Below are positions 1-5,438 of a stretch of DNA of 5,438 nt, piece by piece. Numbering within the stretch: position 1 is the stretch's first letter; each line of letters starts with the position of its first letter. The notes beneath the pieces were generated by a model. It searched no databases. It saw only the letters and a list, made by a program, of their open reading frames with translations, and was not told the DNA's origin. This DNA comes from Sediminibacterium sp. (GTDB lineage Bacteria > Bacteroidota > Bacteroidia > Chitinophagales > Chitinophagaceae). Made by a program: the position numbers and the translations under genes. The stretch spans positions 1 to 5,438 of the forward strand of contig JAOASV010000104.1 of NCBI GenBank assembly GCA_030158535.1. The letters are read 5' to 3'.

Positions 1-989
1 CCGATCCTGTTACCATTAATATTCCACGTTTAAAGGATTCAGTAAACAATAGGTATGAGCGCGCAAGCCATCAAATCAGGATTAAATTAAGAGCTGATGT
101 TGCTAGAAGATTTATCAATACCTACGATACTACAAATGCCTATCGTACCGACTCTGCATTTAAATCTTTGTTTGCAGGGTTTGCTTTAACAGTTGATCAG
201 GCAGCGCCTGCAAATGCGCTAATTCATATTAATTTAGCGGATACCAATACAAAATTTGCACTTTATTATAATTCATCATCTGCGGGTGCAACAATAAGAG
301 ATACATCGGTTGCTTATTTTAGATTCAACTCTTTTTCTGGAGGTAATGCCAATTTAATTACGCGTAACAGGGTAGGTGCGGAGATTACAAAATATACAGC
401 TACCACCAATAAATCAGATTCTATAGTATATGTGCAATCAGGTCCAGGTGCTTATGTGCGTGTAAGAATTCCTGGTCTTAAAGGACTCAGTAACCGAATT
501 ATTCATAAGGCTGAGCTTATTGCAGAGCAGGTTCCTGACGATGCCAATTTGTTAACTACTGATGCATACATGGCTCCGCCAAGGTATTTGCTATTGAGTG
601 CTATTGATACCGTCGAAAACAGAAAATACAATATCCCTAACGACTATATTTTTTCGCCTAACCAAGGTCCTAATAAGTCCAATTTTGGTGGATCTGTTTT
701 ATCTAAATCGGTGCCAGGCTATTCTAAAATAGCAGCCTATTCATTTGATATTAGTAGGTATGTGCAAGGTATTGTAACCCGCAAAGATAGCGTGTACACC
801 CTTCGTTTATCGGCGCCTGTTAACGACTCTATTTTATACAAAGACCCTTACCCGCAGGTTTCTGCAGTTCAGGTATATTATTTGAGTCCTCAAGATGGTA
901 ATGATGTTGCTACTGGTCGCGTAAGACTTGGTGGCGGTACACATACCCGTTTTAGAATGCGATTACGTATTATATTTTCTAGAATATAA
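1..989 (+). CDS. DUF4270 family protein, C-terminal part (5'-truncated by window edge)
   Basis: The reading frame is open from the first complete codon at position 3 to the TAA at 987-989. This gives about 328 visible residues, and the true start lies upstream of the window. The protein resembles the DUF4270 family of Bacteroidota, usually predicted to be secreted or outer-membrane lipoproteins; the signal peptide that would show this is not visible here. Family-like features are the stretch FKSLFAGFALTVDQ near the start of the visible part, the segment NALIHINLADTNTKFALYY, a later VRIPGLKGL, an Asp-Ile-Ser-Arg-Tyr-Val-Gln segment, and a C-terminus of alternating basic and hydrophobic residues ending LRIIFSRI. 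The composition is rich in beta-prone, Ser, Thr and Asn residues with no membrane helix, as expected of an extracytoplasmic beta protein. The function is unknown. A TTG at 168 is an internal Leu codon, because the homologous-looking sequence continues in frame upstream of it. Family assignment is by recognition, not by a search. Confidence 0.8.
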   Translation, partial: DPVTINIPRLKDSVNNRYERASHQIRIKLRADVARRFINTYDTTNAYRTDSAFKSLFAGFALTVDQAAPANALIHINLADTNTKFALYYNSSSAGATIRDTSVAYFRFNSFSGGNANLITRNRVGAEITKYTATTNKSDSIVYVQSGPGAYVRVRIPGLKGLSNRIIHKAELIAEQVPDDANLLTTDAYMAPPRYLLLSAIDTVENRKYNIPNDYIFSPNQGPNKSNFGGSVLSKSVPGYSKIAAYSFDISRYVQGIVTRKDSVYTLRLSAPVNDSILYKDPYPQVSAVQVYYLSPQDGNDVATGRVRLGGGTHTRFRMRLRIIFSRI

Positions 990-1011
990 GTATTCAATTA
1001 CTACTTATATT
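983..1011. repeat. Perfect 10-bp inverted repeat across DUF4270 stop and metK promoter
   Basis: The left arm AATATAAGTA (983-992) is the exact reverse complement of the right arm TACTTATATT (1002-1011), with a 9-nt spacer. In RNA, a G982-U1012 wobble would extend the stem to 11 pairs. The left arm contains the DUF4270 TAA stop, and the right arm overlaps the putative metK -7 element. A T-rich run (TTTGTGTTTTATT) follows. It could be a weak AT-rich terminator for the DUF4270 transcript, a dyad operator for a metK regulator, or chance in AT-rich DNA. The repeat is seen directly; its role is inference. Confidence 0.55.
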
Positions 1012-1013
1012 TG
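1006..1013 (+). promoter_or_regulatory. Putative Bacteroidota-type -7 element of the metK promoter
   Basis: TATATTTG matches the Bacteroidota sigma-A -7 consensus TAnnTTTG at every fixed position and lies 30 bp before the metK ATG, which would leave a leader of about 25 nt. I find no convincing TTG -33 element at the usual distance upstream (around 980-987), so the match rests on the -7 box alone. A promoter here fits the terminator found after metK, which suggests that the gene is transcribed on its own. Confidence 0.45.
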
Positions 1014-1043
1014 TGTTTTATTATAAGCTATAAACTATCATTC

Positions 1044-2297
1044 ATGCCTTATTTATTTACTTCTGAGAGTGTTTCTGAAGGACATCCAGACAAAGTAGCG
1101 GATCAGATTTCTGACGCATTAATTGATAACTTTTTAGCTTTTGACCCACAGTCAAAAGTAGCTTGTGAAACCTTGGTAACCACTGGTCAAGTTGTATTGG
1201 CTGGTGAAGTAAAATCTAAAGCTTATTTAGATGTACAAGAAATTGCACGTGGTGTAATCCGTAAGATTGGTTACACTAAGAGTGAATATATGTTTGAAGC
1301 GAATAGCTGTGGTATCTTATCTGCTATTCACGAGCAATCTGCAGACATTAACCAAGGTGTGGACAGAAAGAAGAAGGAAGAGCAAGGTGCTGGAGACCAA
1401 GGTATGATGTTTGGTTATGCAAGTAATGAGACAGAAGACTTAATGCCATTGGCTTTGGACTTAGCGCACAAAATTTTAATTGAATTAGCTGCTTTGAGAA
1501 GAGAGAACAAAGCAATTAAATATTTACGTCCTGATGCAAAATCTCAGGTGACTTTAGAGTACAACGACAAAAACGAGCCAGTAAGAATTGACGCAATTGT
1601 TGTTTCTACGCAACACGATGATTTTGACAAAGAAGGCAAGATGTTGGAAAAAATCAAGAAGGATATTATCGAGATTTTAATTCCAAGAGTAAAATCAAAG
1701 TATAAGAAATACGCAAAATTATTCAACAAGGATATCAAGTACCATATTAACCCTACAGGTAAGTTTGTTATTGGTGGACCTCATGGTGACACTGGTTTGA
1801 CTGGTCGTAAGATTATTGTAGATACATACGGTGGTAAAGGTGCACACGGTGGTGGTGCTTTCTCTGGTAAAGATCCAAGTAAGGTAGACCGTTCTGCAGC
1901 ATATGCAACCCGTCATATCGCTAAAAACTTAGTAGCTGCTGGTGTAGCTTCTGAAGTTTTAGTACAAGTTTCTTACGCAATTGGTGTTGCTAAACCAACT
2001 TCAATCAACGTAAATACTTACGGTACTGCTAAAGTAAAATTAACCGATGGTCAAATTGGTAAATTGGTAGAATCTATTTTTGATATGCGCCCTTACTTTA
2101 TCGAACAACGTTTAAAGCTAAGAACGCCAATGTATAGTGAAACTGCTGCTTACGGTCATATGGGTCGCAAAAATGAAGTGGTAACTAAAACATTTACAAC
2201 CCCAGATGGTAAATCAAAAACAATGAAAGTTGAATTATTTACTTGGGAGAAATTAGATTACGTAGCAAAGGTTAAAAAGGCCTTTGGTTTAAAATAA
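1044..2297 (+). CDS. metK: S-adenosylmethionine synthetase (methionine adenosyltransferase)
   Basis: This cytosolic enzyme makes S-adenosylmethionine from methionine and ATP, releasing phosphate and pyrophosphate; the product is the main methyl donor of the cell. The 417-residue product has all the family signatures. The N-terminal FTSESVSEGHPDKVADQISD (residues 5-24) includes the ATP/Mg-binding His14, Asp16 and Lys17. The hexapeptide GAGDQG is at 115-120. The phosphate-binding stretch GGPHGDTGLTGRK (244-256) leads into DTYGGKGAHGGGAFSGKDPSKVDRSAAY (260-287). The ATG at 1044 is preferred over an in-frame TTG at 1011, because MPYLFTSESV aligns with known MetK N-termini and 1011 lies inside the probable promoter. 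The protein is longer than the roughly 384 residues of the E. coli enzyme. The extra length includes a lysine-rich segment at about 192-232, which is common in Bacteroidota MetK. The codons are more uniform (many GGT, GTA and GCT) than in the downstream genes, consistent with high expression. A strong terminator follows directly, so the gene is probably monocistronic. Confidence 0.97.
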   Translation: MPYLFTSESVSEGHPDKVADQISDALIDNFLAFDPQSKVACETLVTTGQVVLAGEVKSKAYLDVQEIARGVIRKIGYTKSEYMFEANSCGILSAIHEQSADINQGVDRKKKEEQGAGDQGMMFGYASNETEDLMPLALDLAHKILIELAALRRENKAIKYLRPDAKSQVTLEYNDKNEPVRIDAIVVSTQHDDFDKEGKMLEKIKKDIIEILIPRVKSKYKKYAKLFNKDIKYHINPTGKFVIGGPHGDTGLTGRKIIVDTYGGKGAHGGGAFSGKDPSKVDRSAAYATRHIAKNLVAAGVASEVLVQVSYAIGVAKPTSINVNTYGTAKVKLTDGQIGKLVESIFDMRPYFIEQRLKLRTPMYSETAAYGHMGRKNEVVTKTFTTPDGKSKTMKVELFTWEKLDYVAKVKKAFGLK

Positions 2298-2311
2298 AAG
2301 TATACGATTTC

Positions 2312-2345
2312 AAAAAGCCCCTGCTAATTTTAGTGGGGGCTTTTT
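2312..2345 (+). terminator. Intrinsic terminator downstream of metK
   Basis: The left arm AAAAAGCCCC (2312-2321) pairs perfectly with GGGGCTTTTT (2336-2345). The stem can continue inward through two G-U wobbles and CTA/TAG (2324-2326 with 2331-2333), leaving a 4-nt loop at 2327-2330. The T-run is followed by further A/T, the classic Rho-independent layout. It begins 14 bp after the metK stop codon and separates metK from the NUDIX-rlmB-GSCFA cluster. The upstream A-run means that it could in principle also act on minus-strand transcripts, but no minus-strand gene ends here. Confidence 0.92.
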
Positions 2346-2354
2346 ATTTAGCAA

Positions 2355-2362
2355 TATAATTG
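2355..2362 (+). promoter_or_regulatory. Weak candidate -7 element before the NUDIX gene
   Basis: TATAATTG differs from the Bacteroidota -7 consensus TAnnTTTG at one position and lies 16 bp before the NUDIX ATG. A promoter is expected somewhere in the 33 bp between the metK terminator and this gene. However, no TTG -33 element sits at a suitable distance, because that position falls inside the terminator stem. This is a candidate only. Confidence 0.22.
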
Positions 2363-2378
2363 ACCGGTTATTAATAGC

Positions 2379-2936
2379 ATGCAGCAAAAAAATCCTTGGA
2401 CCATAAAAGAAAGCAAAGCCATTTACCAAAATGCTTGGATTGACGTCACTGAATATGACGTGCTTAATCCGGCGGGTAAACCAGGTATTTATGGGAAGGT
2501 TCATTTTAAAAATATTGCAGTAGGCGTTGTGCCCATCACACCCGATATGCATACTTATTTGGTGGGCCAGTACCGTTTTACAATTGATGCATACAGTTGG
2601 GAAATTCCGGAAGGCGGCTGTCCAGAACGGACGGATCCTTTACAAACGGCCATTCGGGAATTAAAAGAAGAGACTGGCCTTGTAGCAGCAAAGTATAAAG
2701 AGCTGATACGACTTCATTGGTCCAATTCTGTTTCTGATGAACTCGCCATTATTTATTTGGCTACTGAACTAAAGCAGGAGGAGGCTGAGCCTGAAGAAAC
2801 AGAATCTTTACAAATTAAAAAAGTATCTTTATCGGACGCTTTTGGCATGGTAGCGAATGGAATCATTACCGATGCTATGAGTGTGGCTGCACTTACTAAA
2901 ATTGAATTATTACAAGTGCAGGGCCTTCTTATCTAA
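2379..2936 (+). CDS. NUDIX hydrolase, probable ADP-ribose pyrophosphatase type
   Basis: This 185-residue soluble protein carries a NUDIX box at 79-101. The catalytic and metal-binding core RELKEETGL (93-101) is intact, with Arg93, Glu94, Glu97 and Glu98. Ahead of it, VGQYRF (62-67) and WEIPEGG (74-80) are typical of the ADP-ribose/ADP-sugar pyrophosphatase branch (NudF-like), which cleaves ADP-ribose to AMP and ribose 5-phosphate; the exact substrate cannot be read from sequence. An acidic stretch EEAEPEETESL (134-144) lies where this branch usually has a conserved acidic strand. One oddity: the first Glu of the consensus GX5EX7REUXEEXGU is Thr85, with Asp86 next to it. The ATG at 2379 is the natural start, 33 bp after the metK terminator. 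The gene heads a three-gene cluster with an 11-bp gap to rlmB, suggesting co-transcription. A shared pathway is not evident. Confidence 0.9.
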   Translation: MQQKNPWTIKESKAIYQNAWIDVTEYDVLNPAGKPGIYGKVHFKNIAVGVVPITPDMHTYLVGQYRFTIDAYSWEIPEGGCPERTDPLQTAIRELKEETGLVAAKYKELIRLHWSNSVSDELAIIYLATELKQEEAEPEETESLQIKKVSLSDAFGMVANGIITDAMSVAALTKIELLQVQGLLI

Positions 2937-2947
2937 TTTATTTTCAC

Positions 2948-3697
2948 ATGGCAATCAAACAATCGGCATTAATTATTGGACGTCAACCACTCGTAGAAGC
3001 ATTACAGTCGGGACGGTCTATCGATAAAATTTTATTTCAAAAAAATATTTCAGGCGAAGCCATTTTGCAAATCAGACAATTGGCGCGTGAATACAATGTG
3101 CCCATTCAACTCGTGCCGCCCGAAAAATTAAATGGCTTAACAAAAGCCAATCATCAGGGGGTGATTGCATTTGCCGGTTTAGTTGCTTATTTGGATTTGC
3201 AACAAGTGATTGATCACGTAGTTGAAAAAGGAGAGGCGCCTCTATTTGTTATGCTAGATGGTATTACCGATGTACGAAATATTGGAGCTATCGCAAGAAG
3301 TGCACTCTGCTGTGGTGCGCAGGCGCTTATCATACCGGATAAGGGCGTAGGTGCACTTAACGCCGAAGCGGTAAAAAGTAGCGCAGGTGCACTTGAACAT
3401 ATTCATGTGTGCCGCGTAAATAGTTTAATTAAAGCGGTTGATACACTGCATTTAAACGGGATACAAGTATTTACTTCCGAAATGCGCGCCGATAAAAAAA
3501 TATTTGAACTTACCTTAACAGATCCGTGTTGTGTGATTATGGGTGATGAAGGAAAAGGGGTACAGCCTTATCTAGCAAAAGCTGCGGATGCATTTTTCAC
3601 CATTCCTATGGCAGGTAGTTTTGATTCATTTAATGTAGGCGTTGCTACCGGTATTGTTTTGTATGAGGCCATGAAACAGCGTTTGTTGCAAGCTTAA
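2948..3697 (+). CDS. rlmB: 23S rRNA 2'-O-methyltransferase, RlmB/TrmH family (SPOUT)
   Basis: This is a SPOUT-class RNA methyltransferase that uses SAM to methylate a ribose 2'-hydroxyl. The best match is RlmB, which modifies a conserved guanosine in the peptidyl-transferase region of 23S rRNA (G2251 in E. coli). The 249-residue length is normal for RlmB. An N-terminal SpoU substrate-binding domain (about 7-78, starting with the typical IIGRQPLVEAL) precedes the knotted catalytic domain (about 98-245). Motif 1 is LDGITDVRNIGAIARSA (103-119), with Asn111 and Arg117. Motif 2 is IMGDEGKGV (197-205), and motif 3 is IPMAGSFDSFNVGVATGI (219-236), keeping Ser227 and Asn229. The common motif 3 form SLNVSVA reads SFNVGVA here. 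KSSAGALEHI (143-152) is also typical of RlmB. The ATG at 2948 gives a full-length domain. Gaps of 11 and 10 bp to its neighbours suggest an operon. Assignment to RlmB rather than another TrmH-like enzyme is likely but not certain. Confidence 0.88.
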   Translation: MAIKQSALIIGRQPLVEALQSGRSIDKILFQKNISGEAILQIRQLAREYNVPIQLVPPEKLNGLTKANHQGVIAFAGLVAYLDLQQVIDHVVEKGEAPLFVMLDGITDVRNIGAIARSALCCGAQALIIPDKGVGALNAEAVKSSAGALEHIHVCRVNSLIKAVDTLHLNGIQVFTSEMRADKKIFELTLTDPCCVIMGDEGKGVQPYLAKAADAFFTIPMAGSFDSFNVGVATGIVLYEAMKQRLLQA

Positions 3698-3707
3698 TAT
3701 TTACTGT

Positions 3708-4712
3708 ATGAAATTTCATTGTGCGTTTGATATTCCTGCTCTTCAAAGTCCAATTGGGCATAGAGATCATACGCTCATGATTGGTTCTTGCTTTACAGAA
3801 AACATGGGTGAAAAATTAGCAAAGCATTTGTTTCATGTACTAGAAAATCCAAATGGTGTTTTATTTAATCCAGTATCTGTTGCCGAAGCTCTGCATCAAT
3901 ATATTGATGCGCCTACATTTACGAAGTCTGATTTGTTTTATTTTAATGAGGCTTGGCACTCCTGGAAACACCATAGCCGTTTTTCTGGAACAACACCAGA
4001 AGAGGCGCTCTCTAAAATAAATGAAGCCACTGCTGCAGCGCATTTGTTTATTAAAAAAGCCTCTCATTTATTTATAACACTTGGGTCTGCGTGGGTATAT
4101 CAATTAACAGAACAAGCGGATGGTTATGCGCCTAATTTTGTGGCAGCCAATAACCATAAAGCACCGGCTAGTTGGTTTGCTAAAAAATTATTGACGCCTC
4201 TTGATATTACTAGTTTATACGAGCCTTTAATTCAAAAGCTGCGTCAACTAAACCCTTCTTTACATATCATTTACACCATTAGTCCAGTGCGTCATATACG
4301 TGAAGGCATGGTAGAAAACAATAGGAGCAAAGCTGCTTTAATTCAGGCTGTGCATGCTCTTGTAGATGCGGATGTCAACAGTTATTATTTCCCAGCCTAC
4401 GAAATTGTAATTGACGATTTACGCGATTACCGCTTTTACAGCGAAGATATGGTGCACCCCAATTACCATGCAACGGAGTATGTGTGGGAAAAGTTTTTAC
4501 AAGCCTGCACCACACCTGAAACAAAAAATATCATCAAAGAAGTTGCTGCTATCAATTTAGCCGTTACGCACAAGCCTTTTTTTGTGCATTCAAATCAGCA
4601 CCAACAATTTTTGCAAAAAACGCAACAAAAAATGGAAGCCTTATCTGCGCAGTTTCCTTTTTTAGATTTTTCTAAACACCTAGCATTGTTAAACGCGCAA
4701 ATGCTTCCTTAA
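3708..4712 (+). CDS. GSCFA domain-containing protein (putative SGNH-like hydrolase)
   Basis: The 334-residue protein belongs to the GSCFA family, named after its N-terminal motif, seen here as LMIGSCFTENMG (23-34). Other family-like segments are NPNGVLFNPVS (47-57), ITLGSAWVY (123-131), YTISPVRHIREG (189-200) and DLRDYRFYSEDMVHPNY (237-253). The Ser27 turn near the N-terminus and the Asp247-x-x-His250 pair near the C-terminal end of the domain are placed like block I and block V of SGNH/GDSL esterases. A Ser27-His250 catalytic arrangement is therefore a reasonable inference, but no substrate is known. No signal peptide or membrane helix is visible, so it is probably cytoplasmic. The tail (about 295-334) is Gln-rich and probably helical. 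The gene starts 10 bp after rlmB, as the last member of the cluster, and ends 20 bp from the convergent miaE. Confidence 0.88.
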   Translation: MKFHCAFDIPALQSPIGHRDHTLMIGSCFTENMGEKLAKHLFHVLENPNGVLFNPVSVAEALHQYIDAPTFTKSDLFYFNEAWHSWKHHSRFSGTTPEEALSKINEATAAAHLFIKKASHLFITLGSAWVYQLTEQADGYAPNFVAANNHKAPASWFAKKLLTPLDITSLYEPLIQKLRQLNPSLHIIYTISPVRHIREGMVENNRSKAALIQAVHALVDADVNSYYFPAYEIVIDDLRDYRFYSEDMVHPNYHATEYVWEKFLQACTTPETKNIIKEVAAINLAVTHKPFFVHSNQHQQFLQKTQQKMEALSAQFPFLDFSKHLALLNAQMLP

Positions 4713-4732
4713 AGTCATTTGTGGATGTGTCA

Positions 4733-5341
4733 CTAGTGGATCCGGTCTCCTCTAATTTCCATCGACTCCATCACTTCTTTTTCGTAAGCCAACCATTCAC
4801 TCCAGCGGCCCAGTGTTTTTTCTTTCCCAAAGTATAAAGTAGCAAGGTCAATAAATAAAGTGTAGTGCCCCGCTTCACTTTCCATAAAACGTCTGTAAAA
4901 TTTTTTCAGGTAATCATCTGCAAGTCCTTCACTAAGTCTTTTAAATCTTTCGCAACTTCTGGCTTCTACCAGTGCCATCATCAGTAATTGATCTAATAGG
5001 CGGGTAGGTTCGTCACCCCCTTTTTTTTGAAATGCAATGAGTGCGTTTACGTATAAATCTTTACGCTGTTTGCCTAATTGTAAACCACGTTTATGTAGCT
5101 CTTGCAATACCAGTCTAAAATGCCCCCATTCTTCGGTAACAATGGGTGCTAGTTCTTTTACAAGTTCTACCCGGTCGGAGTAGCGCTGAATATAAGAGAT
5201 GCAGGTAAGCGCGGCTTTTTGCTCGCAATAGGCATGGTCCGTTAAAATCGCTTCAATGCTAATGGCTGCAAGGTCTACCCAGCGAGGATCGGTGGGCAGT
5301 TGAAGCCCTAATATGTTTTTAGTGTCTGTAGACAATTCCAT
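4733..5341 (-). CDS. miaE: tRNA 2-methylthio-N6-isopentenyladenosine-37 hydroxylase
   Basis: MiaE is a non-haem diiron, O2-dependent monooxygenase. It hydroxylates the isopentenyl group of ms2i6A at position 37 of tRNAs reading U-starting codons, acting after MiaA and MiaB. The 202-residue all-helical product shows the ferritin-like ligand set: Glu40 in LTDHAYCEQKAA (33-44), the E-W-G-H pair Glu71/His74, Glu126 in VEARSCERF (125-133), and the E-A-G-H pair Glu156/His159. The C-terminal WSEWLAYEKEVMES (180-193) and final DRIH also look family-like. The ATG at 5341-5339 (MELSTDTKNILGL) is chosen because the frame upstream is only low-complexity and hydrophobic, and would need a TTG start at 5416. 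The gene faces the GSCFA gene and ends 20 bp away with no terminator hairpin between them. Its presence implies an aerobic or microaerobic organism. Confidence 0.94.
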   Translation of the reverse strand: MELSTDTKNILGLQLPTDPRWVDLAAISIEAILTDHAYCEQKAALTCISYIQRYSDRVELVKELAPIVTEEWGHFRLVLQELHKRGLQLGKQRKDLYVNALIAFQKKGGDEPTRLLDQLLMMALVEARSCERFKRLSEGLADDYLKKFYRRFMESEAGHYTLFIDLATLYFGKEKTLGRWSEWLAYEKEVMESMEIRGDRIH

Positions 5342-5438
5342 ATGCAAATATCCGGCTTGGCATTCAATTATAAAAACCTTTATTACCTCAAAAAAAATCT
5401 TAATTTCAGTGCTCAATCGATTGATATGCGTATAGTTC
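5342..5438. other. Upstream region of miaE, no supported gene
   Basis: These 97 bp are AT-rich and contain an A-run (5390-5397). On the minus strand they hold the weak miaE promoter candidate. On the plus strand an ATG at 5426 could begin a divergent gene (M-R-I-V), but only 13 bases remain before the window ends, so it cannot be called. No RNA gene or hairpin is evident. Confidence 0.5.
5365..5391 (-). promoter_or_regulatory. Candidate miaE promoter (-33 TTG / -7 TATAATTG)
   Basis: Read on the minus strand, TTG (5391-5389) at the end of a T-run is followed after 16 bp by TATAATTG (5372-5365), one mismatch from the Bacteroidota -7 consensus TAnnTTTG. The -7 box would lie 23 bp before the miaE ATG. 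The spacer is slightly short of the usual range for this phylum (about 17-23 bp), so this is a moderate to weak candidate. Confidence 0.28.

Noticed and set aside
168..170. TTG start for the DUF4270 protein
   Set aside because: The frame stays open and protein-like to the window's left edge, so this is an internal Leu codon.
1011..1043. TTG-initiated N-terminal extension of MetK by 11 residues
   Set aside because: The extension overlaps the likely -7 promoter box and has no resemblance to MetK N-termini, whereas the ATG at 1044 gives the canonical start.
1544..1916. Antisense open frames within metK (1544-1738 and 1719-1916)
   Set aside because: They lie opposite strongly conserved MetK coding sequence and have no recognisable protein features.
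2310..2552. Antisense open frame across the terminator and the NUDIX N-terminus
   Set aside because: It would have to run through the metK terminator hairpin and has no recognisable domain; it is a shadow of the NUDIX gene.
3861..4067. Antisense open frame within the GSCFA gene
   Set aside because: It lies wholly opposite the conserved GSCFA coding sequence, with no independent start signal or domain.
4732..4743. ACTAGTGGATCC, identical to a 12-bp part of a common cloning polylinker (SpeI-BamHI)
   Set aside because: It encodes the last residues and stop of miaE on the minus strand in a family-like C-terminus, and the flanking bases do not match a polylinker. Coincidence is the simpler explanation.
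5342..5416. TTG-initiated N-terminal extension of MiaE by 25 residues
   Set aside because: The added residues derive from AT-rich intergenic sequence containing a promoter candidate, and the ATG at 5341 gives the normal family length.
5426..5438. Possible start of a divergent + strand gene (ATG, M-R-I-V)
   Set aside because: Only four codons are visible and the upstream promoter match is poor, so it cannot be supported without sequence beyond the window.
1..5438. Mobile element, CRISPR array, tRNA/rRNA gene, toxin-antitoxin or defence system
   Set aside because: No transposase, terminal repeats, repeat-spacer pattern, RNA gene or defence domain was seen on either strand; all substantial coding sequence is explained by conserved chromosomal families.

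Overview
The window looks like chromosomal housekeeping DNA from an aerobic member of the Bacteroidota, most likely Chitinophagaceae or a relative. Four things point there: a DUF4270 protein, a long Bacteroidota-type S-adenosylmethionine synthetase (417 aa), a GSCFA-family protein, and AT-rich gene starts with no Shine-Dalgarno sequence plus one good match to the Bacteroidota -7 promoter element TAnnTTTG. The organism call is inference from gene content and style, not from a marker gene.

Layout: positions 1-989 hold the C-terminal part of a DUF4270 protein whose start lies outside the window. A 54-bp gap follows, carrying a perfect 10-bp inverted repeat that overlaps the stop codon and a likely promoter. 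Next is metK (1044-2297), closed by a strong intrinsic terminator (2312-2345), so metK appears to be a single-gene transcription unit. A tight three-gene + strand cluster follows, with spacers of 11 and 10 bp: a NUDIX hydrolase of the ADP-ribose pyrophosphatase type (2379-2936), an RlmB/TrmH-like rRNA 2'-O-methyltransferase (2948-3697), and a GSCFA-domain protein (3708-4712). A convergent minus-strand gene, the tRNA hydroxylase miaE (4733-5341), ends 20 bp from the GSCFA stop. The last 97 bp (5342-5438) are the upstream region of miaE.

Functional links are loose. MetK makes the SAM that RlmB uses to methylate 23S rRNA, and MiaE modifies tRNA, so translation and RNA modification recur. The NUDIX enzyme probably clears ADP-ribose or related nucleotides. 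DUF4270 and GSCFA are conserved but uncharacterised families. I see no mobile element, CRISPR array, RNA gene, defence system or clear novel multi-gene system. The points most worth a second look are the inverted repeat over the metK promoter, the substituted Glu in the NUDIX box, the altered motif 3 in RlmB, and the GSCFA protein's SGNH-like residues.
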